A DNA stretch of 64,000 nt from assembly GCA_035533295.1 (NCBI GenBank), contig DATLUA010000027.1, positions 1-64,000 of the forward strand. The letters are read 5' to 3'. The DNA comes from JAGWJU01 sp035533295 (GTDB lineage: Bacteria > Elusimicrobiota > Elusimicrobia > UBA1565 > UBA9628). Shown piece after piece: positions 34,011 to 43,055 of this stretch (position 1 is its first letter; each line of letters begins with the position of its first letter). The notes beneath the pieces are model-generated. The model did not search any database. It saw only the letters and a program-made list of their open reading frames with translations, and was not told where the DNA came from. The translations under genes were made by a program, and so were the position numbers.

Positions 34011-37000
34011 ATGTCAATAATTCGGAATAGTTCACTATTTAACGAAGACACGCTCTCAGAAAAGCCCGCCATCGAGCAGTTGCGGCGCATGGGCTATGAG
34101 TTCATCCCGGGCGGAGCGCTTGACCCGCAGGAAAATGAAAATTGTGAGCGATCCTCGCGCCGCGAGGTGGTATTGGTTGGGCGGCTTCGGAAAAAGCTCG
34201 CGGAGCTAAATCCCGAAGCGACGGAGGCAACGCTTGATAAGGCTATCCGGCGGGTCACGAGCGCCCAGGGGACAGGGCTCTTGGACGAGAACAAGGCCTT
34301 CCATCATGATCTGATCTCAAATGTCTCTATCGAGCAGGAAGCGGGCGGCGGGCGAAGAAGCCTTACCATCAAGTTCATTGATTTCGAGAACCCGGAGAAA
34401 AATGATTTTCTGGCCGTCAACCAGTTCTGGGTTAAGGGCCCAAAACTCGCGGATAGGCCGGACCTCGTGCTCTTTGTCAACGGCATTCCCTTGGCCGTCA
34501 TCGAGTGCAAGAGCCCGGTCGCGCGGGAGACAGGCGTTATAGACGCCATTGAGCAGCTTCAGCGCTATCAGCGCGAAATCCCGGCGTTGTTTCGTGGCAA
34601 TCAAATACTGGCCGGCGTGAATCTCTTTGGCGCCAAGTATGGCGCCGTGGGCGCGGACATGGAGGGCTTTCACGAATGGAAGGCTGCGCCTGGCGAAAAG
34701 CTGCCCAATCTGGCCGAGCATCCTTCCGTTAAGGAAATGCTGGCTTTGGGCGTGGTCAATAAAGACGATTTGCCCAAGCTTCCGGCCGCGCAGGACGTCT
34801 TGATCGCGGCGCTCTTTAGCAAGAAAAACTTTTTGGACATCATTCGTAATTTCATCGCCTTTGACGTAGACGAGGGCAAAATCCGCAAGAAAATTTGCCG
34901 CTACCAGCAATTTACGGCCGTGCAGAAAATCGTGCGCCGCGTCCTTGATGAAAAAGAGAAGAAGGGCATCATCTGGCACTGGCAGGGATCGGGGAAATCC
35001 TTGACCATGCTCTTTGCCGCCTTAAAGCTCCGCCGCGAGGAAGCCCGGCTTAAAAATCCCTATTTCCTTGTGGTCACGGACAGAAGGGACTTAGACAAGC
35101 AGATTTCAGGCACGTTTGCGGACTGCGGTTTTCCCAATCCCATTCGCGCGGAAAGCTCCAAAGATCTCTATCAAATGCTCTCGGAGGGTGTGGGCCGTAC
35201 CATCATGACCACGGTGCAAAAGTTTCGCATGCCGCTCGAAAAGCCGCTCACCGAGGCCGAAAACGTCATTGTGCTAACCGATGAAGCGCACCGCACCCAA
35301 TACGGAAACCTAGCTTTTAATTTGAGAAAGGCTCTGCCCAACGCCGCTTTTTTCGCGTTTACCGGGACGCCTCTCGATCTGCGCGAACGCAACACCTACC
35401 GGCATTTCAGCCCCGAGGGCGAGAGATATCTGGACAAATACGGCATCGCGCAGGCCGAAGAGGACAAGGCCACGGTTCCCATCAAGTACATGAGCCGCTT
35501 GGCCCAGCTGCAACTAGTCGGCGCGTCGCTGGACTCCTTGCTCGCGGGGCTTTTCCCAGGCAAGAGCCAAAAAGAGCTTGCGGATATTAAGCGGCAGTAC
35601 GCCACACCGGATGTTTTGGCATCTGCACCTCCGCGCATCGACCGCATCGCCATGGATATTGTCGAGCACTATAACCAAGCGATTAAGCCCAACGGCTTTA
35701 AAGCCATGATTGTCGCGGAGACCAGGGACGCCGCGGATCTCTATAAAAAGGCCTTGGACCGGCTCATCGATCCGCGCCAATCCGAGGTCGTGATGACGGT
35801 CGAGCGGGACGACCCGCAAGATTGGCAGGACCACTATAGCCGCAGCGATGAAGAGGAGAGCCGCATTAAAGAGCGCTTCAACGAACCCAAGAGCGGGCTG
35901 AGTTTTCTTATCGTCTGCGACAAGCTCTTGACCGGTTTTGATGCGCCAATTCTCCAGGCCATGTACTTGGACAAACGGCTGCGGGAGCACACGCTGCTGC
36001 AGGCCGTGGCGCGCACCAACCGCACTTATCCCCGCAAGAATTTCGGCCTCGTGGTCGATTATGTGGGCCTGGGCAAGGAGTTGGCCAGCGCTCTTGAGCA
36101 ATTTAGCGCCGAAGACTTGCAGGGACTTTTTCGCACTGATGACGTGGAGCGAGAGCTTAAGGCTCTGGCCGACCACCGCAAGGAGACCATGGGGTTCTTT
36201 GCCGGCGTTGCGCTGACCGGCAAGCCCAGGACGATTATCCAGAGCTGCCTCGATGTGTTGAAGAATGAAACAGTGCGCGGCGAGTTCGACAAGGCTTATC
36301 GCGCCTTTGCCAAGAGCCTGGACTTCTTGATGCCGGATTTGCGCGTTGAGCCTTATTTGAAAGACTTTAAATTCCTGGGCGCTGTCCGTGAAGGCGCCAA
36401 GAATCTTTACCGCGATGAGCGGCTGCGCACGGAGGATTTAAGCGCCAAGGTGGAGGCGCTAATTCACGCGCACATCGCCGCGGAAGGAATAGAGCGCCTC
36501 TTGGAGCCCCTGACGATTAGCGCGCCGGATTTCTCCGAGCAGCTTAAGGCCAAGGGGAGCGACAAAGCCAAAGCCGTGCATCTGCGCTACTCCATCAACG
36601 ACAGGCTTCACGCCCGAATTGGCGAAGACCCGGCTTTCTACGGCCCCTTGCAAAAGCAATTGGAAACCCTCATCGAAGCGGAAAAACTCGGGCGCATCAG
36701 CGACGCGGAATATTTTTTGTCCCTCATGAAAATCAAGGAAGCCGAATCTCACAAGGATGAGGACGCGCGCAAGCTGGGCTTGGACGGCGGCAAGGAGTTC
36801 GCGTTCTTTGGCTTAATCAGCGGGCGCTCGAAGGAAATTCCAGCCAAGACTCAGGAGGACCGCGCTGCGCTGGCGAAGGATATTATCCAAATTGTCGAGG
36901 ATCGGGCCGTCACGGAATGGGCTGAGCGCGAGGACGTGCAAAAAGAGATGCGACGCGAAATCAAGCGTTTGCTGCGCACAAAGGGCTGCGATGAAGAGGC

Positions 37001-37058
37001 GCTGCCTTCCTTGGTGCGCGAGATGATGGAACTGGCCCAGCAGTGGGTCAAGCGTTAG
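34011..37058 (+). CDS. hsdR: type I restriction endonuclease subunit R
   Basis: The 1015-residue motor and nuclease subunit. Endonuclease site: RPDLVLFVNGIPLAVIECKSP (quoted with the catalytic Asp and Glu-x-Lys) near residue 155-175. Superfamily 2 helicase: Walker A WQGSGKS near residue 324, LTDEAH box near 425, TGTPL, and motif VI ARTNRTYPRKN near 670. The C-terminal helical region joins the HsdM/HsdS core. It starts two bases after the PIN gene. Its length and motif order are complete, so the system should be functional. Confidence 0.95.
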   Translation: MSIIRNSSLFNEDTLSEKPAIEQLRRMGYEFIPGGALDPQENENCERSSRREVVLVGRLRKKLAELNPEATEATLDKAIRRVTSAQGTGLLDENKAFHHDLISNVSIEQEAGGGRRSLTIKFIDFENPEKNDFLAVNQFWVKGPKLADRPDLVLFVNGIPLAVIECKSPVARETGVIDAIEQLQRYQREIPALFRGNQILAGVNLFGAKYGAVGADMEGFHEWKAAPGEKLPNLAEHPSVKEMLALGVVNKDDLPKLPAAQDVLIAALFSKKNFLDIIRNFIAFDVDEGKIRKKICRYQQFTAVQKIVRRVLDEKEKKGIIWHWQGSGKSLTMLFAALKLRREEARLKNPYFLVVTDRRDLDKQISGTFADCGFPNPIRAESSKDLYQMLSEGVGRTIMTTVQKFRMPLEKPLTEAENVIVLTDEAHRTQYGNLAFNLRKALPNAAFFAFTGTPLDLRERNTYRHFSPEGERYLDKYGIAQAEEDKATVPIKYMSRLAQLQLVGASLDSLLAGLFPGKSQKELADIKRQYATPDVLASAPPRIDRIAMDIVEHYNQAIKPNGFKAMIVAETRDAADLYKKALDRLIDPRQSEVVMTVERDDPQDWQDHYSRSDEEESRIKERFNEPKSGLSFLIVCDKLLTGFDAPILQAMYLDKRLREHTLLQAVARTNRTYPRKNFGLVVDYVGLGKELASALEQFSAEDLQGLFRTDDVERELKALADHRKETMGFFAGVALTGKPRTIIQSCLDVLKNETVRGEFDKAYRAFAKSLDFLMPDLRVEPYLKDFKFLGAVREGAKNLYRDERLRTEDLSAKVEALIHAHIAAEGIERLLEPLTISAPDFSEQLKAKGSDKAKAVHLRYSINDRLHARIGEDPAFYGPLQKQLETLIEAEKLGRISDAEYFLSLMKIKEAESHKDEDARKLGLDGGKEFAFFGLISGRSKEIPAKTQEDRAALAKDIIQIVEDRAVTEWAEREDVQKEMRREIKRLLRTKGCDEEALPSLVREMMELAQQWVKR

Positions 37059-37059
37059 A

Positions 37060-37788
37060 ATGCCGACCATCACCTACAAGAGTCACGAGCTCCAGTATGA
37101 GGTGCGCCTCACCGCCAGGCGCAAGACCATCGCCCTGCAAGTCCATCGCAATGGCCTAGTTGAGGTGCGCGCGCCAAGATTCATCAAGCGAACGGAGTTG
37201 CATCGATTCGTTGGCAAGAGAGCCGAGTGGATTCTTGAAAAACAGGCTTATTTCGCCGATCTCGCCAAGAAGTTTCCACCTAGGGAATTCAAAAACGGCG
37301 AATCGTTTCCTTTGTTAGGGCGAAGCTATCGCCTTAAAGTGGAGCGCCGCCCCGGATTACCAAGGCCCATATGCAAGCTGGCGGGCCGTAGGCTCAAGGT
37401 GCTTGTCAACGGCCAAGTCGGAGATGAGCTTCGGCAAGATATCCGGCGGGCTCTGCGCGATTGGTATGCCAAGCTCACGCAGGAAAAGACCCAAGCATCC
37501 GTACGCAAGCATACCCAAGCTCTTGCCGTGGCGCCCAAGACCCTTAAAGTTGTCGAGCAAACGCGGAGGTGGGCGAGTTGCTCTCGGGCCGGGGACATTC
37601 GCTTCAACTGGCGGCTCTCTATGATGCCGAACCCCGTTTTGGAATATGTCGTAGTCCACGAGTTATGTCACCTAAAAAATCACGATCACTCCGCGAAGTT
37701 CTGGGCCATGCTTAAATCAATATTGCCGGACTACGAAAAGAGGCAGCGGTGGCTAAGACAATATGGAGCAGCTCTTACGGTATTTTAG
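37060..37788 (+). CDS. YgjP/M48-like metallopeptidase
   Basis: A 242-residue protein of the YgjP (DUF45) family. The zinc motif is VVHELCHLKNHDHSAKFW, read as HExxH plus a downstream His. An N-terminal beta module (EVRLTARRKTIALQVHRNG, APRFIKRTELHRFV) is typical. It directly follows hsdR, a pairing often seen for this family. A role in HsdR turnover or activation has been suggested from such context, but the substrate is not known. It is probably cytoplasmic: no signal peptide. It ends the island; the next gene has normal composition. Confidence 0.88.
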   Translation: MPTITYKSHELQYEVRLTARRKTIALQVHRNGLVEVRAPRFIKRTELHRFVGKRAEWILEKQAYFADLAKKFPPREFKNGESFPLLGRSYRLKVERRPGLPRPICKLAGRRLKVLVNGQVGDELRQDIRRALRDWYAKLTQEKTQASVRKHTQALAVAPKTLKVVEQTRRWASCSRAGDIRFNWRLSMMPNPVLEYVVVHELCHLKNHDHSAKFWAMLKSILPDYEKRQRWLRQYGAALTVF

Positions 37789-37882
37789 GCCCCTATTTTA
37801 AGGCCGATTTTTTGGTAAAATAGCGCATCCCTCGGCCGACGGCGCTTGAGCCCTGGAAAAGACGCAAGGAGACACCCGCGAC

Positions 37883-39367
37883 ATGCCCACGATGAGAACG
37901 CTTTTCTTAAATCCCCCGTCCTACTCCGGTTTTGACGGCGGCGCCGGCTCGCGCTATCAGGCGCGCCGCGAAATCAAGTCTTTCTGGTATCCGACGTGGC
38001 TGGCCCAGCCCGCGGCGCTTATCTCCAACTCCAAGCTCATCGATGCTCCCGCCGATGACTTGAGCCTGGCCGAAGTCATCCAACGCGCCAAGGGCTTTGA
38101 GCTCTGCGTGCTGCACACCTCAACGCCTTCTTTTGACAACGACGCCAAGGTGGCCCAGGCGCTCCGCGACGCCTATCCCGAAATGGTCATCGGCATGGTG
38201 GGCGCGCACGTCGCGGTCATGCCGGAAGAGTCCCTTAAGGGCGCTCCGGCCGTCGACTTCGTCGGCCGCGAAGAGTTCGACTACACCCTTTTGGAAGTCG
38301 CCGAAGGCAAGCCCTACGCCGACATCACGGGCTTGAGCTTCAAGACCCCCAGCGGCCAAATCCAGCACAACTCGGACAGGGAATTTATCCCGAACATGGA
38401 CGCTCTGCCCAGCGTGCTTGACGTCTACAAACGCGACCTGACGATTGAAAACTACTACATCGGCTACTTGAAGCACCCCTACGTTTCCATCTACACCGGA
38501 CGGGGCTGCCCGGCGCGCTGCTCCTTCTGCCTCTGGCCTCAGACGGTCGGCGGACATGTCTACCGGACCAAGAGCGCCGCCAGCGTCATCGCGGAAATGG
38601 CCCGCGCCAAGGCCATGTTCCCGCAAGTAAAGGAATTTTTCTTCGATGATGACACCTTCACCGCGGACTTGCCCCGCGCCGTCGAAATCGCCAAGGGCTT
38701 GGGCAAACTCGGCATCATGTGGTCGTGCAACTCCCGCGCCAACGTGCCTTATCAGTACCTGAAGACCTTCAAGGAAAACGGCCTGCGCCTGCTCTTGGTG
38801 GGCTATGAGTCCGGCAACCAGCAAATCCTCAACAACATCAAAAAAGGCCTGCGCATCGACATCGCCAAGGAGTTCACCAAGAACTGCCGCAAGCTCGGCA
38901 TCGTCATCCACGGCACGTTCATCCTGGGCCTGCCCGGCGAGACCAAGGAAACCATGATGGAAACCCAGCGCTACGCGCAAGAGCTTGACGTCAACACCAT
39001 CCAGGTGTCTTTGGCCGCGGCTTACCCGGGAACCGAGCTCTATCGCCAGGCGACGGCGAACAAGTGGTTCAAGAACGACTCCATGGTCCGGGGCGACGGC
39101 TTCCAAGAAGCCACTCTGCAATACCCGCACTTGAGCGCGGAAGAGATCAACGACGCGGTCTCGCGCATGTACTCGAAGTTCTATTTCCGCCCCATGCCCA
39201 TCCTGCGCATGCTGGGCGGCATGTTGAAGGACCCGGCGGAGCGCCGGCGCCGTCTGCGCGAAGGCAAGGAGTTTCTCAATTACTTGGGCAAGCGGGGACA
39301 TCATGCCCCCGCCAAGACCGCGGACGCGCCGCCGGCCAAGACAGAACCGGAGAAAATCGCCGCTTAG
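37883..39367 (+). CDS. hpnJ: hopanoid biosynthesis radical SAM protein HpnJ
   Basis: A 494-residue radical S-adenosylmethionine enzyme. The start (LFLNPPSYSGFDGGAGSRYQ, split) and SFWYPTWLAQPAALI are characteristic of HpnJ. A cobalamin-binding-like fold spans about residues 70-160. The iron-sulfur motif is GCPARCSFCLW, with Cys 209, 213 and 216. In Burkholderia, HpnJ converts bacteriohopanetetrol-glucosamine to the cyclitol ether. The C-terminal 30 residues are an Ala/Lys/Pro-rich extension. Followed by hpnI after six bases. The ribosome binding site AAGGAG lies 11 bases before the ATG. Confidence 0.88.
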   Translation: MPTMRTLFLNPPSYSGFDGGAGSRYQARREIKSFWYPTWLAQPAALISNSKLIDAPADDLSLAEVIQRAKGFELCVLHTSTPSFDNDAKVAQALRDAYPEMVIGMVGAHVAVMPEESLKGAPAVDFVGREEFDYTLLEVAEGKPYADITGLSFKTPSGQIQHNSDREFIPNMDALPSVLDVYKRDLTIENYYIGYLKHPYVSIYTGRGCPARCSFCLWPQTVGGHVYRTKSAASVIAEMARAKAMFPQVKEFFFDDDTFTADLPRAVEIAKGLGKLGIMWSCNSRANVPYQYLKTFKENGLRLLLVGYESGNQQILNNIKKGLRIDIAKEFTKNCRKLGIVIHGTFILGLPGETKETMMETQRYAQELDVNTIQVSLAAAYPGTELYRQATANKWFKNDSMVRGDGFQEATLQYPHLSAEEINDAVSRMYSKFYFRPMPILRMLGGMLKDPAERRRRLREGKEFLNYLGKRGHHAPAKTADAPPAKTEPEKIAA

Positions 39368-39373
39368 ACGGCC

Positions 39374-40666
39374 ATGCTCCGGGAGGCCGTGGACCGCGTC
39401 CTGCCCGGCGGATGGCATCGCCTAGCTCCGGTCATGAGCGCAGCGCATTGGCTCTGGCGGGCTGCCGGCGACAGCCTCAACGTCCTGGCTTATTCGACCG
39501 GAATATTTTCCCTGGCCTTTGCCGTTTTTTCGGCCATCGCCTCGGTTTTTTTCCTGCGCCGGCTTAAACGCTCCGCCGCGGCAAAATCATCCGGAGATTT
39601 CACCCCCTCCGTCGCAATCCTCAAGCCCATCAAGGGCCTCGATCGGCGCCTCTATGAGAACCTGGCCAGTTTCTTCCGCCAGAATTACCCCGGCTATCGG
39701 ATTTATTTCACCTTGGGAAACGAGGCCGACCCGGCGCGGCCGGTCATCGAGCGGGTCTGCCGGGATTTCCCGGACATTCCATCTGAGATTATCGTCTCCA
39801 AGAAATCCCCGGGCTGCAATCCCAAGATCAACAGCCTCGCGGGAGCCGAAGACCGCCTTGAGGCGGACATGATCATCATGGCGGACTCGGACATCCGGGT
39901 CGCGCCCGATTTTATCCGGCGCTGCGTCGCGCCTTTCCGCGATCCCGACGTGGGCTTGGCCAGCTGCTTCTACCGCATCGCCGCGCCCTCAAACCCCTGG
40001 GAGCGGCTCGAGGCCCTGTCGGTCAACTGCCAGTTTCTGCCGCAGGCGCTGGCCGCCGCGAGCTTCGGAATGACCTTCGCCATGGGCGCCGCCATCGCGG
40101 TCCGCGCCGAGGCCTTCCGCAAAATCGGCGGATTTAAGAGTCTCTCGAATCATTTGGCCGAAGATTTCCTGCTGGGCCGGCTCATCGAGGGCGCCGGATA
40201 CACGGTGGCGTTTTCAAGCTCCGCCATCGAGTCCGTCCCCCATTTGGCGCGTTTTTCCGATTACCTCCGCCACCAAGAGCGGTGGGCGCGGACCATCCGC
40301 CTGTGCCAGCCCTCCGGCTACCTGGGAACGTTCCTTCTTCAAGGCGTCTCCCTGCTGACCCTAAAAATTGCGCTGCTGGGGGCCAGTCTGCCCGCGACGG
40401 CGCTGGCCGGAGCGGTTCTGCTGGCCAAGGCGGCGGGAACCTCCATGTTGTCCGTCGCGGCGTTTGACTCGCCCCCGTCGCTCAAGACTCTGTTTTTATT
40501 GCCGTTGGGCGAGTGGATGGGCTTCTACGCTTGGTTCCAAGGCTGGAAATCGACGCCCGTCGTCTGGCGCGGGAATTCCTACGAAATAGGAACGCATGGC
40601 CGCCTTTTACCCTCCGCAGATGACTCGCTCGGCGCCTCCCGCGGCATCGCGGCGGTGAAACTCTAA
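39374..40666 (+). CDS. hpnI: hopanoid glycosyltransferase HpnI (family 2, ceramide glucosyltransferase-like)
   Basis: A 430-residue membrane glycosyltransferase. One transmembrane helix near residues 37-62 precedes a GT-A domain with VAILKPIKGLDRRLYEN, the DxD-type MADSDIRV near residue 172, EDFLLGRL and the product-site HQERWAR near residue 300. About three membrane helices follow. HpnI adds N-acetylglucosamine to bacteriohopanetetrol, later deacetylated by HpnK and rearranged by HpnJ; all three genes are present here. It may start at the later ATG 39434. The stop abuts the next gene's ATG. Confidence 0.87.
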   Translation: MLREAVDRVLPGGWHRLAPVMSAAHWLWRAAGDSLNVLAYSTGIFSLAFAVFSAIASVFFLRRLKRSAAAKSSGDFTPSVAILKPIKGLDRRLYENLASFFRQNYPGYRIYFTLGNEADPARPVIERVCRDFPDIPSEIIVSKKSPGCNPKINSLAGAEDRLEADMIIMADSDIRVAPDFIRRCVAPFRDPDVGLASCFYRIAAPSNPWERLEALSVNCQFLPQALAAASFGMTFAMGAAIAVRAEAFRKIGGFKSLSNHLAEDFLLGRLIEGAGYTVAFSSSAIESVPHLARFSDYLRHQERWARTIRLCQPSGYLGTFLLQGVSLLTLKIALLGASLPATALAGAVLLAKAAGTSMLSVAAFDSPPSLKTLFLLPLGEWMGFYAWFQGWKSTPVVWRGNSYEIGTHGRLLPSADDSLGASRGIAAVKL

Positions 40667-41653
40667 ATGAAATGGCTTGAGCGCGTCATCCTCGTCGCCG
40701 GGTTCGCCACCATCGGGTATCTTGTCTGGAGATTCAATCCGCACGTGGTCTTTGCCCAAATACGGCTTTTCGGCTGGGGCTTCGCCGCCGTCCTGCCGCT
40801 GCAGTTCTGCGACCAGTTCTTCAACTCCCAGGCCTGGCGGTTCGCCTTCAAGTCGCAGGACGGCCGGGGAATTCCGCTCTACAAACTTTTCCTCGGGCGC
40901 ATCGCGGGCGACGGCGTCAATTACCTCACCCCGAGCGGCAGCGTGGCCGGAGAATTTATCCGCCCGACTGTGCTGGGCGACGTCCGGCCCGAGGCCGTCA
41001 AGAACGCCAGCGTGTTCGTCGCCAAATTCGCCCAAGCCCTCGCGCAGATGGTCTTCATCCTGGGCGGCCTCGTCTTCGTGCTCGATGAGCGCCTGAGTTT
41101 TTTGTCCCTGCGGGAAAGAAAATACGCGACCTTGGCGGCCCTAGGAATGCTGATTTTTTTATGCGTCGCCCTTTACTTGGCCGCGAGCCCAAAATCCATT
41201 TTTTTCACGAAAGGAAAATGGCGGGAGGCCAAGGACGGCATGGCCGACTATCTCGTCTCCCATCCCGTCAGATTTTCCACATGCATCGCTTTGTTCGTGG
41301 TCGGGTATTCAGCCGGCGCCTTGGAGGCGTTCGTCATCTGCCATTTCCTGGGCATGCGCATCGCCGCGGTCACGGCGCTGGCCATCGAGGTGCTCTCCAA
41401 CATCATCGACTCCATCTTCTTCATGGTCCCGGCCAAGGTCGGGACCCAGGAAGCCGGGAAAACGGCCATTTTCCTGTGGCTGGGCTTCCCGGCGGCAAAG
41501 GGCCTCGCCTTCGGCATTATACGCCATATCCGCGAGATCCTTTGGGCCTCGGCGGGCTTTCTGGTCTTCGCCTGGAAGCGCCGCCAAGCGGCCTCTATAA
41601 AGGAAGCCGGAACTTCCGCGCCTTCCTCCGAACCCCTCTCCGAAACTTTTTAA
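40667..41653 (+). CDS. hpnL: HpnL-like flippase-family membrane protein
   Basis: A 328-residue polytopic protein of the lysylphosphatidylglycerol synthase transmembrane (flippase-like) family, with about seven membrane segments. GDGVNYLTPSGSVAGEFIRP near residue 85 and FFMVPAKVGTQEAGKTA near 255 are the conserved loops of that family. Position directly after hpnJ and hpnI makes it the HpnL counterpart, which is proposed to move extended hopanoids. It starts right at the end of hpnI and shares its transcript. The C-terminal 20 residues are polar. The substrate is not proven. Confidence 0.8.
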   Translation: MKWLERVILVAGFATIGYLVWRFNPHVVFAQIRLFGWGFAAVLPLQFCDQFFNSQAWRFAFKSQDGRGIPLYKLFLGRIAGDGVNYLTPSGSVAGEFIRPTVLGDVRPEAVKNASVFVAKFAQALAQMVFILGGLVFVLDERLSFLSLRERKYATLAALGMLIFLCVALYLAASPKSIFFTKGKWREAKDGMADYLVSHPVRFSTCIALFVVGYSAGALEAFVICHFLGMRIAAVTALAIEVLSNIIDSIFFMVPAKVGTQEAGKTAIFLWLGFPAAKGLAFGIIRHIREILWASAGFLVFAWKRRQAASIKEAGTSAPSSEPLSETF

Positions 41654-41660
41654 CGACCCA

Positions 41661-41689
41661 TTGATTTTAAGCCCTTCTGGGACTATACT
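41661..41689 (+). promoter_or_regulatory. promoter of the pilin-Hint gene
   Basis: TTGATT (41661-41666), a 17-base spacer, and TATACT (41684-41689). It starts eight bases after the hpnL stop, so the pilin-Hint gene has its own promoter and a leader of about 16 bases. Confidence 0.7.
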
Positions 41690-41711
41690 ACTTCCGCCTT
41701 TTCCCAGCCTT

Positions 41712-43049
41712 ATGAAACGCGCGCCGATACGGTTAATTCCCGTTGCGAAAGCCTCGGCGAGGGGTTTTACCCTCATCGAGATGGTCGTCACCATCCTTAT
41801 TTTAGGGGTGTTGGCCTCCTTCGGTTACGTCCAATACACGAAAGCCATCAACAATCAGCGGCTGACCAACGCCACGGCCCAGGCCCAGGTCATCGCCGCG
41901 GCTGACCAGCAGTATTACAACGACAACGGCAGCTACGCGCCGAACGTTAACGCCCTGGTCACCGGCAACTATCTGGCGAACCAAAACTGGAGCAGCCCTT
42001 TCTACTCCTACTCGGCAGGAGACCCATCCAATAAATGCGTCGCCTCGGCCGCGACGCCCAACGCCGCTTCGGTGGCCGGCGTATGCGTCGATGCCAACGG
42101 AAAGTCCTACACGTTCGCCGCCGGCGGCAGCTGCCCGGTGCCAAGCACGTGCAGCCAGGCGCAGGTTGCATCTTCCTCTCCGCCGCCCGCGGTAGCGCCG
42201 CAAAACCCATCGCCCTTGCCGCCTCCCACCACATGTTCTCCGCAAAAATCCTGCTCCGCCATGCCCGTCTCCAGCATCGCGTGCGGAAACGCCTATTCAG
42301 ACAGTTGCGGCAACAGTTGCGGCGTGGGAACATCCTGCCAGAGCGGCGCCTGCACCGGCGGCATCTGCTCATCAGGAAGCTCCTCGCCGCCGCCACCGCC
42401 ACCTCCACCGCCGCCGTGCACTCCCAGTTGCAGCCCGACATTAGGTTGCGGTATGACCGCGTCCAATGGCTGCGGAGGAAACTGCACCGGCCACTACTGT
42501 CCCGTCAAATATGCCTGCTTGGCGAAATCATGCGTGTATCTTGGCGGCTTCGGATGTTTCGTCGCCGGCACTCCGGTCCTGACCCCGGCCGGCAGCGTGC
42601 CCATCGAGAAAATCAAGCCGGGAGACGTCGTTTATGCGGTGGACCCCGCGTCTTACGCCTTAGTGCCGGAGAAGGTGCGCGCGGTGGAAACTAAGACAGT
42701 GGATACTATCCTCAAAGTCGTATTGTCTGACGGAATTCAAATCGAGGCCACCCCCATCCACCCCTTCTTCGACCCGGCCAGCGGGCGATTCAAGCAAATC
42801 CAGTACTTTAAAGCAGGGGACCGCGTGGCCTTTCTTGAAAATAGCGGCGCGGCGCCTCAAGACGTCGCTCTTGCGGGCGGAGATCCGCGCCTCACGCCGG
42901 CGCTTGAGTGGGATATTAAGATCGTTTCAATAAAGCGGATGCCGAAGAAGGCCGTCGTCGTTCATAACCTGACCATGTCCAAGCCCTACGAGGATTTCCT
43001 GGTCGACGGAGTTCTCGTCCACAACAAGCCGATCGGGTACCTGCCCTAA
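41712..43049 (+). CDS. prepilin with C-terminal Hint (hedgehog/intein) domain
   Basis: A 445-residue protein from ATG 41712. A class III prepilin leader is ARGFTLIEMVVTILIL: cleavage after Gly 18, mature Phe first, Glu at +5, then a membrane helix. A pilin-like head (residues 50-150) follows. Next comes a long linker rich in Ser, Pro and Cys, including ten consecutive prolines near residue 235 and many CxxxC pairs. From Cys 282 (GCFVAGTPVLTPAGSVPIEKI) a Hint domain runs to the end: IEATPIHPFF, then the VVVHNLTMSKPYEDF block and the final LVHN at 435-438, only seven residues before the stop. Hint domains of the polymorphic-toxin type normally have an effector after the last Asn; none is left. 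Autoprocessing at Cys 282 or the terminal Asn is possible. Confidence 0.85.
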   Translation: MKRAPIRLIPVAKASARGFTLIEMVVTILILGVLASFGYVQYTKAINNQRLTNATAQAQVIAAADQQYYNDNGSYAPNVNALVTGNYLANQNWSSPFYSYSAGDPSNKCVASAATPNAASVAGVCVDANGKSYTFAAGGSCPVPSTCSQAQVASSSPPPAVAPQNPSPLPPPTTCSPQKSCSAMPVSSIACGNAYSDSCGNSCGVGTSCQSGACTGGICSSGSSSPPPPPPPPPPCTPSCSPTLGCGMTASNGCGGNCTGHYCPVKYACLAKSCVYLGGFGCFVAGTPVLTPAGSVPIEKIKPGDVVYAVDPASYALVPEKVRAVETKTVDTILKVVLSDGIQIEATPIHPFFDPASGRFKQIQYFKAGDRVAFLENSGAAPQDVALAGGDPRLTPALEWDIKIVSIKRMPKKAVVVHNLTMSKPYEDFLVDGVLVHNKPIGYLP

Positions 43050-43055
43050 TTGCCG

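Noticed and set aside
37060..37788. Antitoxin or regulator role for the gene after hsdR
   Set aside because: The HELCH zinc motif and beta module identify a YgjP metallopeptidase; no toxin partner is adjacent.
38120..39418. Long minus-strand frame opposite hpnJ
   Set aside because: Shadow frame; hpnJ has a complete radical SAM motif.
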